In this document: positions 10,001 to 19,960 of the stretch, piece by piece | Layout: every line of letters begins with the position of its first letter | Numbering within the stretch: the stretch's first letter is position 1 | Assembly (NCBI GenBank): GCA_002633005.1 | Contig: NMRA01000084.1 | Location: 690,542 to 752,529 of the forward strand | Direction: 5' to 3' | Length of the DNA: 61,988 bases | Origin: Phoronis australis | Taxonomy: Eukaryota > Phoronida > Phoronidae | Notes under the pieces: generated by a model | Databases searched by the model: none | Told to the model about the DNA's origin: nothing | The model's input: only the letters and a program-made list of their open reading frames with translations | Made by a program: the position numbers and the translations under genes

Positions 10001-12759
10001 AATTTAGGGCACTGAACGTTTTGTTGGGAAATATGTGTCCTTGTTGTTATAAAATTCACAAAGATGCGGTGGTTACGCGTGTAGAAGTATCCTGCTTAAA
10101 TTCTCCACCTTACCCAAAAATTCATTTCAACTGCAGAAGACGCCAGTTTGAACCCACTGCACCCAACTGCACCCACCAAGCCCAATACAAATCATGTACC
10201 GAGATGCACAAGCATGTTAACATAATCACGCTTATACTTACCTGTAAATGTTGAACTGCTGAAGAATCGCACAACCTTCCCACGATGCAGTGCTGGAATT
10301 TGTAGGTTGCCATGGTAAACTGCCTGGATAACTTCCTGAGATGGGCGATGATAGTAGCCAGGTACGGGAGTACTCTTGAAGTCAACGGACACGGCTGAAA
10401 GGAGGTTGATACACTATGAGCTATGGCCAGTGTTCACACATTATATTTTTATCCACTAAGTCATGAAACAGTGCCCTCTCTCCGCACACATGGTGTCAAG
10501 TTTGTATGACATATCACTTCAATGTTTGATGGATAAAAACAGGATGAATGCAAATAAGATGAATTCGTAACCTGAGTTAACAGGCATTTAGTTTTTACCT
10601 AATGAATACAGTTGGAAGACATTACCAGATACATTACTAGCATAAAAATCAGTTATGAGCCGTCCTTAAACAAAAAATACACCTACTATTACTTTTTTGT
10701 TATAGTGACGAGTTCAGCATGACCGCACTATTCAAGTAAGTCAATCTCATTTTGGTATTCTTCAGCTGATACAGAAGGCATTGTTCATCTAACCAAAACA
10801 AAACTAATGAAATAAGAAAATTACAAAAAAAAACATTCATGTAATGTTCATATATTTTACAAATATGCGGCTTTATCTGAGAATTGTTTGCTTATAACAA
10901 AATGAAAGCAAGAATGGCCTTAGTCAGAGACAGGACTGATTCTGTTCAAGGTGGATTACATGATAAATACTTGTAAGCAAAGCCCACTTTACAAATTTTG
11001 CTTTCGTGAGCATTTATTCTTATGTACATGGTGCTGCAAAATATTGTTTTGGCTTTCTCTAACTCTTCAGGAAAATGACTTTTAGAAACTTGAAACTTAT
11101 GTCATAGATGGTATGATGTTCAATTAGTTTTAATAGTCTTAATAATCAACATCAGGTTATTGGTCATGACTGAAAAGTCAAAATATTGCAAGACATAACT
11201 ACCCGATAAGTCTTGTTCCACACTGCTAACTTGGTCTCTTTCATTTTCTACTACATTTCTGTAAAACAAGAAAATCACTCATTGCTAGGGTTACAGAATT
11301 AGTAAATGGATAGGCAGCGGAGCTGAGGGATTCACTGCTACAACTTAAGGCCCTGTCATACTAACTTAACTCCGGTATGAGCAGAGCGTCGACGTCAACT
11401 GCGAAGTTAAATGGATTGTTCGTACCAGCTTCAGTAGTTGACAGCATTGAAGTAAATGGTAGGTGACGCTTTTGTCATCGAATTCATCAGAAGATAGCAC
11501 CAATGCATCCCGAGCACACTAAGATTTTTTAATGCGGCAATTGTGCTAATTAAATTGACATAGAACTTATTTCTAATTTGATTGGCGATTAAGAAACTAC
11601 AGTATTAGCGACAGCACTGCACTTTAATTGTTGACAATCCATTGCAGTGGCCCCTGGCGATAGCTTCAATGAGACCGAAGTTGATCTTTATACTGCACCG
11701 CAGCGTTGACATTCCTTCTTCTTCTTCTTCCTCTTCGAGTTTTCAACAAACGATCGAAATACCGACCCTTATATGTTGGCGCATGTTAGTGATAAACTGA
11801 ACTGTGCCTAACTGTGAAAATAAAAGTGCCAGGATAAGACAACAAGTTTTATTGTTTACTGAGTAAGGTTGACGTTCGAGATGTGACTCGTGAACATCTT
11901 TATTGTTTCTGATGAGATGCCATGTAACAAGTCTATCCTGAGTAAAACAGTAGATGGGAAGAAAGAGGTTGCGTGGTATGCAGTGCTAATGTGTGTTCTC
12001 TCAAAGGTACGAGAGTGGGAAATGTGTAGGGATGGAAAATGTGTTGGGAATGTCAACCAGGTTGTGTATGGTCTTGTACATGAGGGACATTGAGCACGTC
12101 TTTCTTGAAGAGTGGGCCATTTGAGATTGGTAAACATGAACAGAAGAGAATCTGGAGTGGTTAAATCTACCTGTTTACTGAGAAGTTAACTGGTGATTAA
12201 CTTTGATCCAGGACCGAAGTTTAACCATTCATAGTGACCACAACTCATCAAAACATAATAGCGTCAAGGTTTTAGTGTGAAAGGGCCTTTAAACACGTAA
12301 GTCACGAAGTCTAGCAGAATGAAACCACAAATTACCCAGAAAGGCCGAAAGTGACGTCAACACACTTAGCAACAAGTTCACCAACTTAACTGGCACAGTG
12401 TGGCCGACAAGTAAAATTTAATTTTTTTCAAAAAAGATAAGTACTACTCCTGTTATGCTATGTTTGGGATTTATAACATAGGGTACCATCAGTTACGCGA
12501 AGGTAACACTGTATACAATGGTACATGATACAAAATAATTGGCAACTATGCCCTTCAAAAATACACATATATACTGCAGTACATAGGCTACAATTCATTA
12601 CAAAAATCGAAGTCACGGCACAAACACCGTTGCTATGCACGGGGCAAAGCACGATGCCCTTAAAGACGTATCAGCTCAAAATTGAAACCTTTTCACTTGT
12701 GCACAAGTCTCGGCTGTTGCCTTCTCTGTTTCCAAGGATTTCAGGTAGTTTCTGTACAT
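833..12759 (-). CDS. NWD1: NWD1-like DUF4062-NACHT protein, 5' half of gene (partial)
   Basis: This is a spliced minus-strand gene, cut by the left window edge. Ten coding exons join in phase: 12759-12689, 11258-11203, 10394-10242, 9448-9349, 9007-8905, 8643-8465, 7134-6983, 6070-5870, 3218-2986 and 1011-833. They give about 475 residues. The order is a short charged N-terminus, a DUF4062/TIR-like domain (FFSSSTFTD at about 86-94, ERN, VVDMRWGVRD at about 123-132, FLGQKYGYRP, LQPISS), a helical linker, then the NACHT NTPase start with P-loop GESGSGKT at about 446-453. This order matches NWD1 and the related TEP1/NPHP3 group, STAND ATPases thought to act as signalling or quality-control scaffolds. 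The remaining NACHT region and the WD40 repeats expected in this family are outside the window. Exons from 10394 downward are secure; the two most 5' are tentative. TEP1 or NWD2 paralogy cannot be excluded without the C-terminus. Confidence 0.85.
1925..2400 (-). pseudogene. Penelope-like retroelement reverse transcriptase fragment, decayed
   Basis: In an NWD1-like intron, minus-strand frames carry pieces typical of Penelope-like RTs. IAHPDKGNGAAVMDPVDY (about 2235-2325) matches the ADKGNxxVVMDxxDY motif, and LYDLSKTHNEGVP (about 2052-2090) resembles LYGLPKxHKxGxPLRP. The pieces lie in different frames with stops between them, so the copy is dead. The rest of the intron (1012-1924 and 2401-2985) shows nothing I can name. 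Confidence 0.6.
2986..3218 (-). CDS. NWD1: NWD1-like exon: region between DUF4062 and NACHT
   Basis: The acceptor TTGTATTGCAG is followed by GTGTTTTA, and the exon ends GGAAAG|GTGAGA (phase 0). It encodes VLSQSSIIPYSIQWCDDGG and then a helical stretch (YLDTFLSDFEAVMAQRIEAA, EVIEHAVMCKGK) like the linker before NACHT in NWD1-type proteins. It continues in phase from exon 5870-6070 across an intron that contains the duplicated segment and the N gap. Confidence 0.8.
3535..3998. repeat. 464-bp segment, copy 1 of a direct duplication
   Basis: This segment is repeated at 4000-4463 with two mismatches that I could see (gctgcaacc/gcttcaacc and ttcttaagc/ttcctaagc). The two copies abut a single N at 3999. 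Confidence 0.9.
3999..3999. other. Assembly gap or ambiguous base (N)
   Basis: A single N sits exactly between the two copies of the 464-bp duplication. Other single Ns are at 13018 and 18692; neither of those is flanked by an obvious duplication. Confidence 0.95.
4000..4463. repeat. 464-bp segment, copy 2 of a direct duplication
   Basis: This is the second copy (offset 465) of 3535-3998, inside the intron between exons 5870-6070 and 2986-3218. The near-identity and the N at the junction point to an assembly overlap or allelic join rather than an old duplication. The stretch 4464-5400 shows no feature. Confidence 0.9.
5408..5450. repeat. ATT/ATC microsatellite
   Basis: Imperfect ATT and ATC triplets (attatcattattatcatta...) lie in an intron. 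The ORF through them encodes poly-isoleucine and is an artefact. Confidence 0.75.
5870..6070 (-). CDS. NWD1: NWD1-like exon: linker region
   Basis: The acceptor ATATTTTTCCAG is followed by TCACAGAGG, and the exon ends ATACCAG|GTATAG (phase 1). It encodes VTEEEIHNGILKAP, FHTCWFKRTINDAL and GRFIDMASGGVNKESQDLL. It is in phase with both neighbouring exons, and the VTE(W/E)EI start is the family pattern after the DUF4062 domain. Confidence 0.8.
6983..7134 (-). CDS. NWD1: NWD1-like exon: end of DUF4062 region
   Basis: The acceptor ATCGTCTCAG is followed by GTTTCCAA, and the exon ends AGATCAG|GTGAGT (phase 1). It encodes RFPNFVSKDKKLQRESSNAWWDV..RLQVILQRAAS..HKYYRSG. The paired tryptophans and the Y-x(2)-S before VTE match NWD1-type proteins. 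Confidence 0.8.
7740..8228 (+). mobile_element. Dispersed repeat copy A (non-autonomous element)
   Basis: This is alignable, at roughly 80% identity by eye, to the reverse complement of 17405-17895. Shared blocks include GTGATAACATCTAGC, CAAATATGTTATAACTTA, GAGAGCTGGCCCTCTAACC and ATAGAATCAAACAAG. No protein motif is visible. It lies in the intron between exons 8465-8643 and 6983-7134. Confidence 0.75.
8465..8643 (-). CDS. NWD1: NWD1-like exon: DUF4062 core
   Basis: The acceptor TTATCTTCCTAG is followed by ACATTCCTTGG, and the exon ends AGCTCCAG|GTATCA (phase 2). It encodes TFLGQKYGYRPFPPNIPAS, a loop, then VPPLYRLQPISS. These are among the most recognisable NWD1/TEP1 signatures. Confidence 0.9.
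8905..9007 (-). CDS. NWD1: NWD1-like exon: DUF4062 core
   Basis: The acceptor TATTTTCCAATAG is followed by GTGGGGTG, and the exon ends TTTTGTG|GTAAAT (phase 0). It encodes WGVRDGMTDDHMTSELCMRE and then CQEVSTGPNFV, the conserved helix after the VVDMRWG strand. Confidence 0.9.
9349..9448 (-). CDS. NWD1: NWD1-like exon: DUF4062 start
   Basis: The acceptor TATTTCACTTTCAG is followed by ACACTGCTG, and the exon ends GACATGAG|GTAAGA (phase 2). It encodes DTAVERNALMTQVYPKLQ, then FCKSQGYEMQVVDM. It follows SSSTFT of the previous exon, giving the family motif SSTFxDxxxERNALM. Confidence 0.9.
10242..10394 (-). CDS. NWD1: NWD1-like exon: N-terminal region ending in SSSTFT
   Basis: The acceptor AACCTCCTTTCAG is followed by CCGTGTCC, and the exon ends TTTACAG|GTAAGT (phase 1 in and out). 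It encodes VSVDFKSTPVPGYYHRPSQE, then GKVVRFFSSSTFT, the first beta strand of the DUF4062/TIR-like fold. Confidence 0.85.
11203..11258 (-). CDS. NWD1: NWD1-like small upstream exon (tentative)
   Basis: A 56-bp segment sits between TTGTTTTACAG and G|GTAGTT. Read in the phase the next exon needs, it is open: NVVENERDQVSSVEQDLS. The donor is weak and the sequence shows no domain, so support comes from phase and position only. It lies 94 bp outside the Harbinger-type MITE. Confidence 0.5.
11348..12288. mobile_element. PIF/Harbinger-type MITE with TTA target duplication
   Basis: The 16-bp terminal inverted repeats are AGGCCCTGTCATACTA and, on the opposite strand at the right end, AGGCCCTTTCACACTA. 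TTA flanks both ends (11345-11347 and 12289-12291). A 3-bp TTA duplication and GGCCCxxTCACACT ends are typical of PIF/Harbinger elements. The 941-bp interior has no transposase, so it is non-autonomous. It lies in an intron of the NWD1-like gene. Confidence 0.75.
12689..12759 (-). CDS. NWD1: NWD1-like candidate start exon (tentative)
   Basis: After the acceptor TTACTTTTCAAG the exon begins directly with ATG and encodes MYRNYLKSLETEKATAETCA, then QVK, ending AAAAG|GTTTCA (phase 2, weak donor). It joins in phase to 11203-11258. The ATG is the first candidate start; an upstream coding exon cannot be excluded. If the 5' UTR exon ending at 14630 joins here, its ATG in ...TTTCATGCATTT would form a short overlapping upstream ORF. 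Confidence 0.4.
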
Positions 12760-14600
12760 CTTGAAAAGTAAGAGATGGTTTTAAAATACAAAGTAAAGAA
12801 AACCATATCAATCGCACCAGAAACTTGCGTACACGTACATGAATATCGTCTCTCAAGACTGAAGACTTCTCATCCAGCGACGCTTGTTGTTTGAAATACG
12901 AACTGATACTGGTAGGCCTATTGCGTTCAGTAAGCCTGAGTGTGGTGGTACTATTAGTACTAGCACAGTGGCGGATCTAGGATTGTAGGAATCAGAAACA
13001 CGCAATTATAAGTGAATNTACGTTGTCTGAATAGAGATGATACGAGAAAAAGTCAGCAACAATAACAGAGACTCCACAAACTGTTTTGACTTGTCACTGC
13101 ATAGAGTTTAAATTTTGTCATGATGAGTTTGGCTTACTTGCGAAAAGTTTGAAAACCTATGCAATAAGTGCAGTGTACCGAGAGATTAGTAATTTCTCAA
13201 CCAAATTACAACATTTTGAATTTTTGGAACCAGGCCAATACACATTCCAATGCTTACAATAACTTCCCACAGTATTTACAGGAGCTTTCGAACACATACA
13301 TGAATTATATAACTCCAGTCGAGTTTTCAACTTTCAGCTGTGGAGAACACTGACTGTGAGCTAACAACTTCATTGCAACTTTCTTCTTTTCCGTGTTCGC
13401 ATGCTTTGAAGTTTAAATTTACTCAATCAAGTAAATTCCACAGAGTTCTATATATTTTTACAACTTCTGTCCTAAAAGACTTACTCTTTTTCTCTGATAC
13501 CAATCTCACTGTTTTGACCATATTCTGCGTATAGACTGAGCATGTCAGTCAGTAAGATATTTTGCATAGGACGTTCTCTTCGAATATGTTGTGCAATAAC
13601 TAATTGCCACAGCATGACAAAAATACACTATCAACGGCAACCAAGTTTGACGTATCATTCAAACCAAAGACCTGATCTCTATACAGTGTCAATGACTTAC
13701 AAAAATTGTTACACTGTCAATAGAACAGGGGACTCTCATAAAGACTCACAGTAACAGTAAGCAGGTAAGTCCCCCAGAGTACTAGCAGATCGACACAGTC
13801 CATAAGATTCCGTTGACCCAATATCTAACCAGACTTAGCTGTGACATGTGAGCTTATATTTCAATCTTCTTGAACACTGCACCTCTAGTATACACCATAT
13901 TAGTAAGCAGGCTAAAAAAGGAGTAACGTGTACACTATTACATAGTCATAGATGTCCTGGAACTCAGTCGAGGTTTGTATTACCAGTGTGTGACACACAT
14001 GCCTTTCAATCGGGGTCATTCTAATCCCGATCGAAAGTCAAGCTGTAGTCATTCACAACAATCAATCTGACAACCCACTTGTCACGTACGTAGACTACTA
14101 CGGAGTGGCGAGTAGCGAACCTTGCCAAATTTATGGCGTACTATGCAAGCGTCCAGAGCTACATAATATCGTATTCAGTACTCTCATTAATATTTTCATG
14201 GCATATATCAGTATTACGATCTAAAAGCTCTCATGCCATGGGCCATGGCTATGATATTTCGGCTTTACAGTCTCACTGCATAACCACAACACAATCTGGG
14301 TACTAGCAGTAGTAGAATAATTGAATTTAGAAATTAATGGTCCCTGATTTTGAGAACCAGACAAGCAGTAAGTAGCAGACATGTTTTTGGCGTGGATGAA
14401 ACAGCTATGATCACCAATATTTTCGACCAGATCCATCTGGCTGGCTGCTGGCCACTATAGTATTGCACAAGCACTGCACTGGCTAACACTGAAAATATTC
14501 AAAATTGATTCATCTGATCAGTCAGATCAGGACAGAAGTTTAATTCTTAAATCATCAAATCAGCTGTTGATTAAGCACAACAAACAGGCACGTTTTGCAG
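12760..14600. other. Upstream non-coding stretch of the NWD1-like gene
   Basis: I see no supported exon here. It holds a CAGTGGCGGATCTAGG repeat end at 12967, an N at 13018, and a short inverted repeat at about 14005-14040 (CTTTCAATCGGG/CCCGATCGAAAG). Confidence 0.5.
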
Positions 14601-14629
14601 TTACAAGGATAAACTAGACATCTACTTAC

Positions 14630-14790
14630 CTCACTGGCTGACGTAAATGCATGAAATGGATACTGAAAATATTTAACGGTTTTGCGCTTAAACTCAGTTT
14701 CCGGTTAGCTGGTCAGCGACACCTGTTGAAGAAAAGTTAACTTACTGCCTTCAGCGGCCACTCCCGCGTGCCGAGAACAGTTTGAACGGT
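14630..14790 (-). promoter_or_regulatory. Candidate 5' UTR exon and promoter area of the NWD1-like gene
   Basis: On the minus strand the sequence ...GTCAGCCAGTGAG|GTAAGTAG has a near-consensus splice donor ending at 14630, about 1.9 kb upstream of the first candidate coding exon. No TATA box is evident. The upstream end is a guess. It could equally belong to an unrelated transcript. Confidence 0.3.
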
Positions 14791-14966
14791 GGCAAATTCT
14801 GTGGAAAATGACACTGTTTGGAAATTAGAGAGTGTTTAACCAATAACTTCCAATTATGTGATGTGACGAAAACGACTCACGAGCGCAGAGCGAACAAAGA
14901 CCGGCAGCGGGCCGCTGGGCTCGATCCGGCTGGAATGAAATGTTTACATATTGCCACGGCAGCATA

Positions 14967-15468
14967 TATTTTTCTGAATCATAGACGGATTTTTAATTTT
15001 CCTTTTTCAATTTGACTCTATTAAATGGACCTACACTTTGACAACGCCGACACGACGTTGGACCGACGTCGGACTCAGCACAACCCGTGATTTCTCGCAC
15101 CCGGCGTCGCACCCGCGTCGGCACGACGTCAAACGTGCCCGACGCTGAGCCAGCGTTGGTTCGACGTCAAGACTGAACAATACTCAAAGAAGGACAAATA
15201 GGCTGACTTATGCACGGCTGTAAACATTTTTCTGAATCACAGACGGATTTTTAGTTTTCCTTTTTCCGAAAATGGACCTACACCACAGTACTTTGACAAC
15301 GCCGACACGACGTTGGGACGTCGGACTCAGCACCACATATGATTTCTTGCACCGCGTCGTACCCACGTCGGCCCAACGTCAAACGTGCCCGACGCTGAGC
15401 CAACGTTGGTCCGACGTCAAGACTGAACAATACTAAAAGTAGGACAAATAGGATGACTTATACACTGT
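14967..15468. repeat. Two tandem copies of a ~255-bp GACGTC/CCAACGT-rich unit
   Basis: Copy A (about 14967-15216) and copy B (about 15225-15468) share TTTTTCTGAATCA, GACAACGCCGACACGACGTTGG, GTGCCCGACGCTGAGCCA and GACTGAACAATACT. Both are full of self-complementary GACGTC and CCAACGTTGG pieces. A degenerate third block with the same motifs lies at 15545-15640. This resembles MITEs that carry internal subrepeats. Confidence 0.75.
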
Positions 15469-15640
15469 GACTATAAAATAATAATATCGCAAGCGTCGAA
15501 TTAACTTGGAAGTGCAAAACAGGCTTTTAAAAGCAGTATCTCGTAGACCGCCGACCAACGTCGGACCAACGTCAAAAAACCGACCGCGACCAATCGACCT
15601 CGAGCCAACGAATGGCGACGTCGGCCCAACGTAGTGATGC

Positions 15641-16300
15641 TATCTGGGAGCTATGTAGCAGCACTGAGTTGTAGCGATTTAAAAGTCGGTGCTGTTTAAC
15701 AATGAAACATAAGCACAAGTGCTACAATCCGACAATTAATAAAATACCAAACTTTTAACAAAAATACGGAATTAGGATGTGTCAGTGTAGACACCCAGTG
15801 CAGCACTAGTTCTTAATGACGGCAGTTCACTAATCCGCATGACTGTGAGAGCGGAAATTCAAGCGCACTAAGTTTCAGACTCTTCACATTCAATCTCCGA
15901 ATCACCAGACATGTGATACCTATCATTGTCATCATTTACACGACTCAGTCCTAGAGAAGATGATCCGGCGACTCGCTAGTGTTTACACGGCGGCTGAGAG
16001 ACAGGTGCGCTGCCCCGGCCATGGACGGAACCGATGATGCACAGAAACTCGTCCCTCTGTGACTTCATTCTTTGTCTGGCAAAAGCATTATAAACAAGGA
16101 ATATTAGATTACGCAACCTATTAATTGGTGGTATTGGCCACATTTCCTACAGTAGGCCTAATGTTCGGCGTTTTGGCTCGAAAAAAATCCGTGCCTACGT
16201 TGCACTAGCCGATGACGTATTCGGATGCGTGAGAACAATTCAGTGCAAATTTTACAACAAAATGTTCAAGTTTCCATAAAACAAAAAGCCTCGAAATAAC
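15641..16300. other. No recognisable feature
   Basis: Moderately CpG-containing sequence with no supported exon or repeat. Confidence 0.4.
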
Positions 16301-16303
16301 TCC

Positions 16304-16617
16304 TCAGTGACTCCGTGCCGTTTCCATCGGCCGGGTAATTCGAGTTAACTCCTCAATCGACCTTCCGTTTCTGTGGACGTCAGGCACCGGGATAGTCTCT
16401 GGCCCTCCTCCTTCCAGTATCGCACGCAATGTAAATTTGGAGATGTAACCAAGTTCGTGCTGGTTACACACTCGATCTTTTCGCCTGATACAAGTTTTTG
16501 CTGCCATAACGTAAAATTGTCGTGGACTTGACGGAGTTCGGACCCCGGCTCAGAGGTCTCACAAGGCTTCACTGATTTATCCACATTATTTTGAAAAAGC
16601 TTTGCCCAGTCACACAT
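16304..16617 (-). pseudogene. Unrecognised reading-frame pair, possibly a broken gene or exon
   Basis: Two overlapping minus-strand frames look more protein-like than their surroundings. One begins MCDWAKLFQNNVDKSVKPCE. The other continues as CNQHELGYISKFTLRAILEG, then IEELTRITRPMETARSH and a stop. A frame shift around 16490 would join them. I recognise no family. It could be a real exon, an old transposon ORF or chance. Confidence 0.25.
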
Positions 16618-17048
16618 TGTGTGTCATAAAAAAGATAAGCATACCAGCAGCTGACGCAGCAAGTAGAACTACTCTCTTTTATCACATTTGTGAACACTCA
16701 CAGTTGAACTGTGGTTTTCTGTGGACCTCAGACCGTCGAGTATTGCACCATATACCAACTCCGGACGGTCTCTCACGACGATTAAGCGTTATGGCATCTC
16801 CGTATTGCCATCCTCGCTTTATGACTGAGTCCAAGCCCATCTCTCCTTCCGTATACTGGGAAACATAGGTCAGTCACAAAAAGGCGAAAGTCGCTCAGTG
16901 TTAACTTTCTTTCAGAATTATAAACAAAGCCGGGGTTTGGTTTTTACCTATTGAGGAAAGATTTTTTGAAAGCTGAATTTGTTGTTTATGTGAAATGAAA
17001 CTGACTCATGAAATAGACTGCGTCAGAGTCAATTTCAAACCACGGGGA

Positions 17049-17270
17049 TGTCCAGGGGCGGATCCAGGATTTTGAGTTGGGCCGGGGCAGGGCAGACATT
17101 CGCATGGGCGGCGCACCATAGGGGGCTGGGGGGGGCTATAGCCCCACCACATTTTTCAGTGCTACGCCGTCCATGGTCTGTGGGCGCTTCACTACAGGGG
17201 GTTCTATAGCCCCCACTTTTTTCAGTGCTGCGCCGCCCATGATTCGCATCCCCTCATGGTCTTAGTTTAA
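17049..17270 (+). mobile_element. GGCGGATCCAGG-family repeat fragment
   Basis: It starts GGGGCGGATCCAGGATTTTGAG, the mirror of the right end of the element at 43768-43931. It continues with G-rich sequence and two related blocks containing CTATAGCCCC and TTTTTCAGTGCT(A/G)CGCCG. Confidence 0.65.
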
Positions 17271-17404
17271 TGTTTCGGAGTACATCTTCAATCCTTTGTG
17301 AATCCTACGGATAACGAAGGGCAATATTTTAACGCACACAAATCGTCTCCCGAATTCAACGTCACTCCCCTCCGTCATAATTGTACATGTTTAGTCTATC
17401 TGAC

Positions 17405-17895
17405 ATTACGGCGTTTTCCCGTTGCTCCCAACTTGTTTGATTCTATAGCTCAACAACAAGTTGGGAAGTTTTCCCCTGTAGCCCCTGTATCTTACACGAC
17501 TAATTAACTCCATTCTGGCATTTATGGTTAGAGGGCCAGCTCTCCTTTGGTCGACAATTGCTCTAATATCTAATAAGATCGTATCTACCCTGGCCTGGGC
17601 TGTGTTGTTAAAAATAAAAACTAAGTTATAACATATTTGAATATAAACCAATAGTATTTCTGAAATCTTCGTCAAATGGTGATCATGTTTAGTTTTTGAA
17701 TCGCCAAAATTGCCCAACTGCAACCGAAGTTACGACAATCTATTCTTTCTGAATACACCAATTCACTCCGAGTTTGACTTTGTTCACTCGTGGTCTGTAA
17801 TAAGCCTGGTATAGATAAGTGGCCTGCTTGTTGTCCTAACAAACAAAAGAGTGTGCTTGGCTGTTCACAAAGAAGCTAGATGTTATCACAAGCTC
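17405..17895 (-). mobile_element. Dispersed repeat copy B, inverted relative to copy A
   Basis: The reverse complement matches 7740-8228 along most of its length. The end near 17430-17470 also forms a hairpin (CCCAACTTGTT / AACAAGTTGGG). No coding capacity is visible. The next 1 kb (17900-18930) shows no other feature apart from the N at 18692. Confidence 0.75.
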
Positions 17896-18936
17896 AGAAC
17901 CCCCTGCGTCTGGTAAAGTCACTGAACGGGAAGGCGCTGTCATGTGAGTCAGAACTGCCATTGTTTCATCATGACTCCAGTATTAACCTTCAGGATTTAT
18001 GCCGGGGTTATTTACTTGAGTATAACGCACGTGCTGAAGTTTATAGCATTGTTTTCGATCGCTTTCCGCTATTAACTGTACGTTCGAAGCACCCATAACT
18101 AGTAGAATTAAACTAAATCATACAGTACTATATGCTTAGGGTTCATAGGTCCGTCCCGGATCACACAGCGACACTCGCGGCGAATCTAGTTTTATTTACC
18201 CACAATGCCGTAAACATTCGTCAGGCACATTTGCTGCCTCGTTATCGAGCCACTGGAGTTTCACATGTTATTTGTAGTGGTCTGATTCTTAACAACTTTT
18301 TTCTTGGTTGCATTACGCTCTTCCTATGCTAAGTGTTGTGTTGTGGGCTGCAACACCGGCGTGAAAACGTTTTATAAACTGGACAAATCCCCGTGGATGC
18401 GTGATCTGAAATTCTTTGCCTTCCCGATATTAAAGTCACTATTTCCTTTACTTTCGCCTGCTTAGATCACAAATTTAGCTTTGCCAATCGAAAGATATCA
18501 CTAAAATTAACTCTTTTCGTAAATTACAGCCATGTACATACTCTCGTTATTTTACTATTAATTTTTTAAATTCATAAAAAGTGGGCGGACCTTCAGCCAA
18601 ACCTCATTATTTATGCGGGGTTGCCAGTGGAGAGATTACCCATAATGCACACGAATCAGCTGACGGAAGAGAAACATGTCAAGCACAAGCGNGTTTTTAA
18701 CAAAAATGAAGCGGAAATAGTGCCTTTAATGAGTGACACAAAAATGTGCCTGATTTCAAAAAACTAGATCACGCACTTTCTTATCTCCATAATAACGGTG
18801 AATGAAAGTTATCTATAAATGCACACTGTACAAACAAATCCTGTTGAGTGACAATGTCTGACGAGCGCAGTTTTCAAATGCATATTCTATACTACTGTTA
18901 CCGAGTGCCGAAGCGTGTCAGTTTGCGTTATTTCCA

Positions 18937-19816
18937 GGCATCGTCATGAAAAAATACTTGGAAAACTATGCCTCGACATTGTTGTTCTTAATGCAGAGTA
19001 AAGAATCATTATCAGGTTAGTTACATTTAATTCAACCGACATCACAAAACAGTCGCGTTTCAGATTACACTCTTTCCAAGAATCGTCGTTAAAAATGCAT
19101 GAAAAATGTGCACGGCAAAGAATCGTTATTAGAAAAATACATATGTACACAGACGTTCTCTTGTACTACGAAAGGTTGATTACATTCAATTCAAATGACA
19201 TACACCAAACGTACCGAGAGTGGCGTTGTTGAAGAAATATCCTACGAGACATCATTCCGCGTGTCGACGCCAATCGAGGTACGTTTTGTATTTATCCCAT
19301 ACGCATCAAATTCGTAAGTTTCTTTCATTTTTTCTCCGGATTTTTCAAATACTTCACTCAGACTGTTCACGAGGCGGATCACATCCTATGTGTATGTACT
19401 TGCGCGTCAGGTTGCAAGTTTTCTCTAGTAAAAGAAACAGTTTTAAATGTAACGATTTGTTATTTGAAAAGAGATAACAAAGATGAAAGTAACGGTATCT
19501 GTGCACTGAATTTGTAACTTCTCCTAAAAATAGTTAAATAACAACAATATTTCATATTGTATAGTTACAGAGGAATCGGCGCCTGAGTTGCAGACGACAT
19601 AATATTTAGCAATTGGAAACTGAGGCAGAACTGTCATTACAATAGTCGCGTTTCAGTTGCGTTCCTTCCAAGAATCGACGTGAAAAAATGCTTGAAATGC
19701 TATTCCCAGAAATTGTTGTTTGCAATGCAGGGTAAAGAATTGGTAACAGATTAAATACAAGTTTACACAAGCGATCTATTCTACTTTGCAAGGTTGGTTA
19801 CATTTAATTCAACGCC
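18937..19816. repeat. Diverged direct repeats (three partial copies)
   Basis: Blocks near 18937-19045, 19046-19205 and 19638-19816 share TCGCGTTTCAG, TTCCAAGAATCG(T/A)CGT, AAAAAATGCTTG-like and GGTT(A/G)(G/A)TTACATTTAATTCAA. They are old copies of one unit with no coding content. Confidence 0.5.
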
Positions 19817-19904
19817 GGGACTTAACAATAGTCATGAGCATTAAGAACGTGACTGTAAGCAATGAGCCCTACTTTTTATTAACCTAAATTTGAAGACATG
19901 CAAG

Positions 19905-19960
19905 CCCGTAGCCAGGGGGGTTCGCGGGGGTTCGATCCAACGCGGAAAAGGTCCAGCCCC
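19905..19960. repeat. Repeat fragment CCGTAGCCAGGGGGG
   Basis: CAAGCCCGTAGCCAGGGGGG followed by TTCGCGGGGGTTCGA resembles ends of abundant invertebrate non-autonomous elements. It is only a fragment. Confidence 0.35.
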
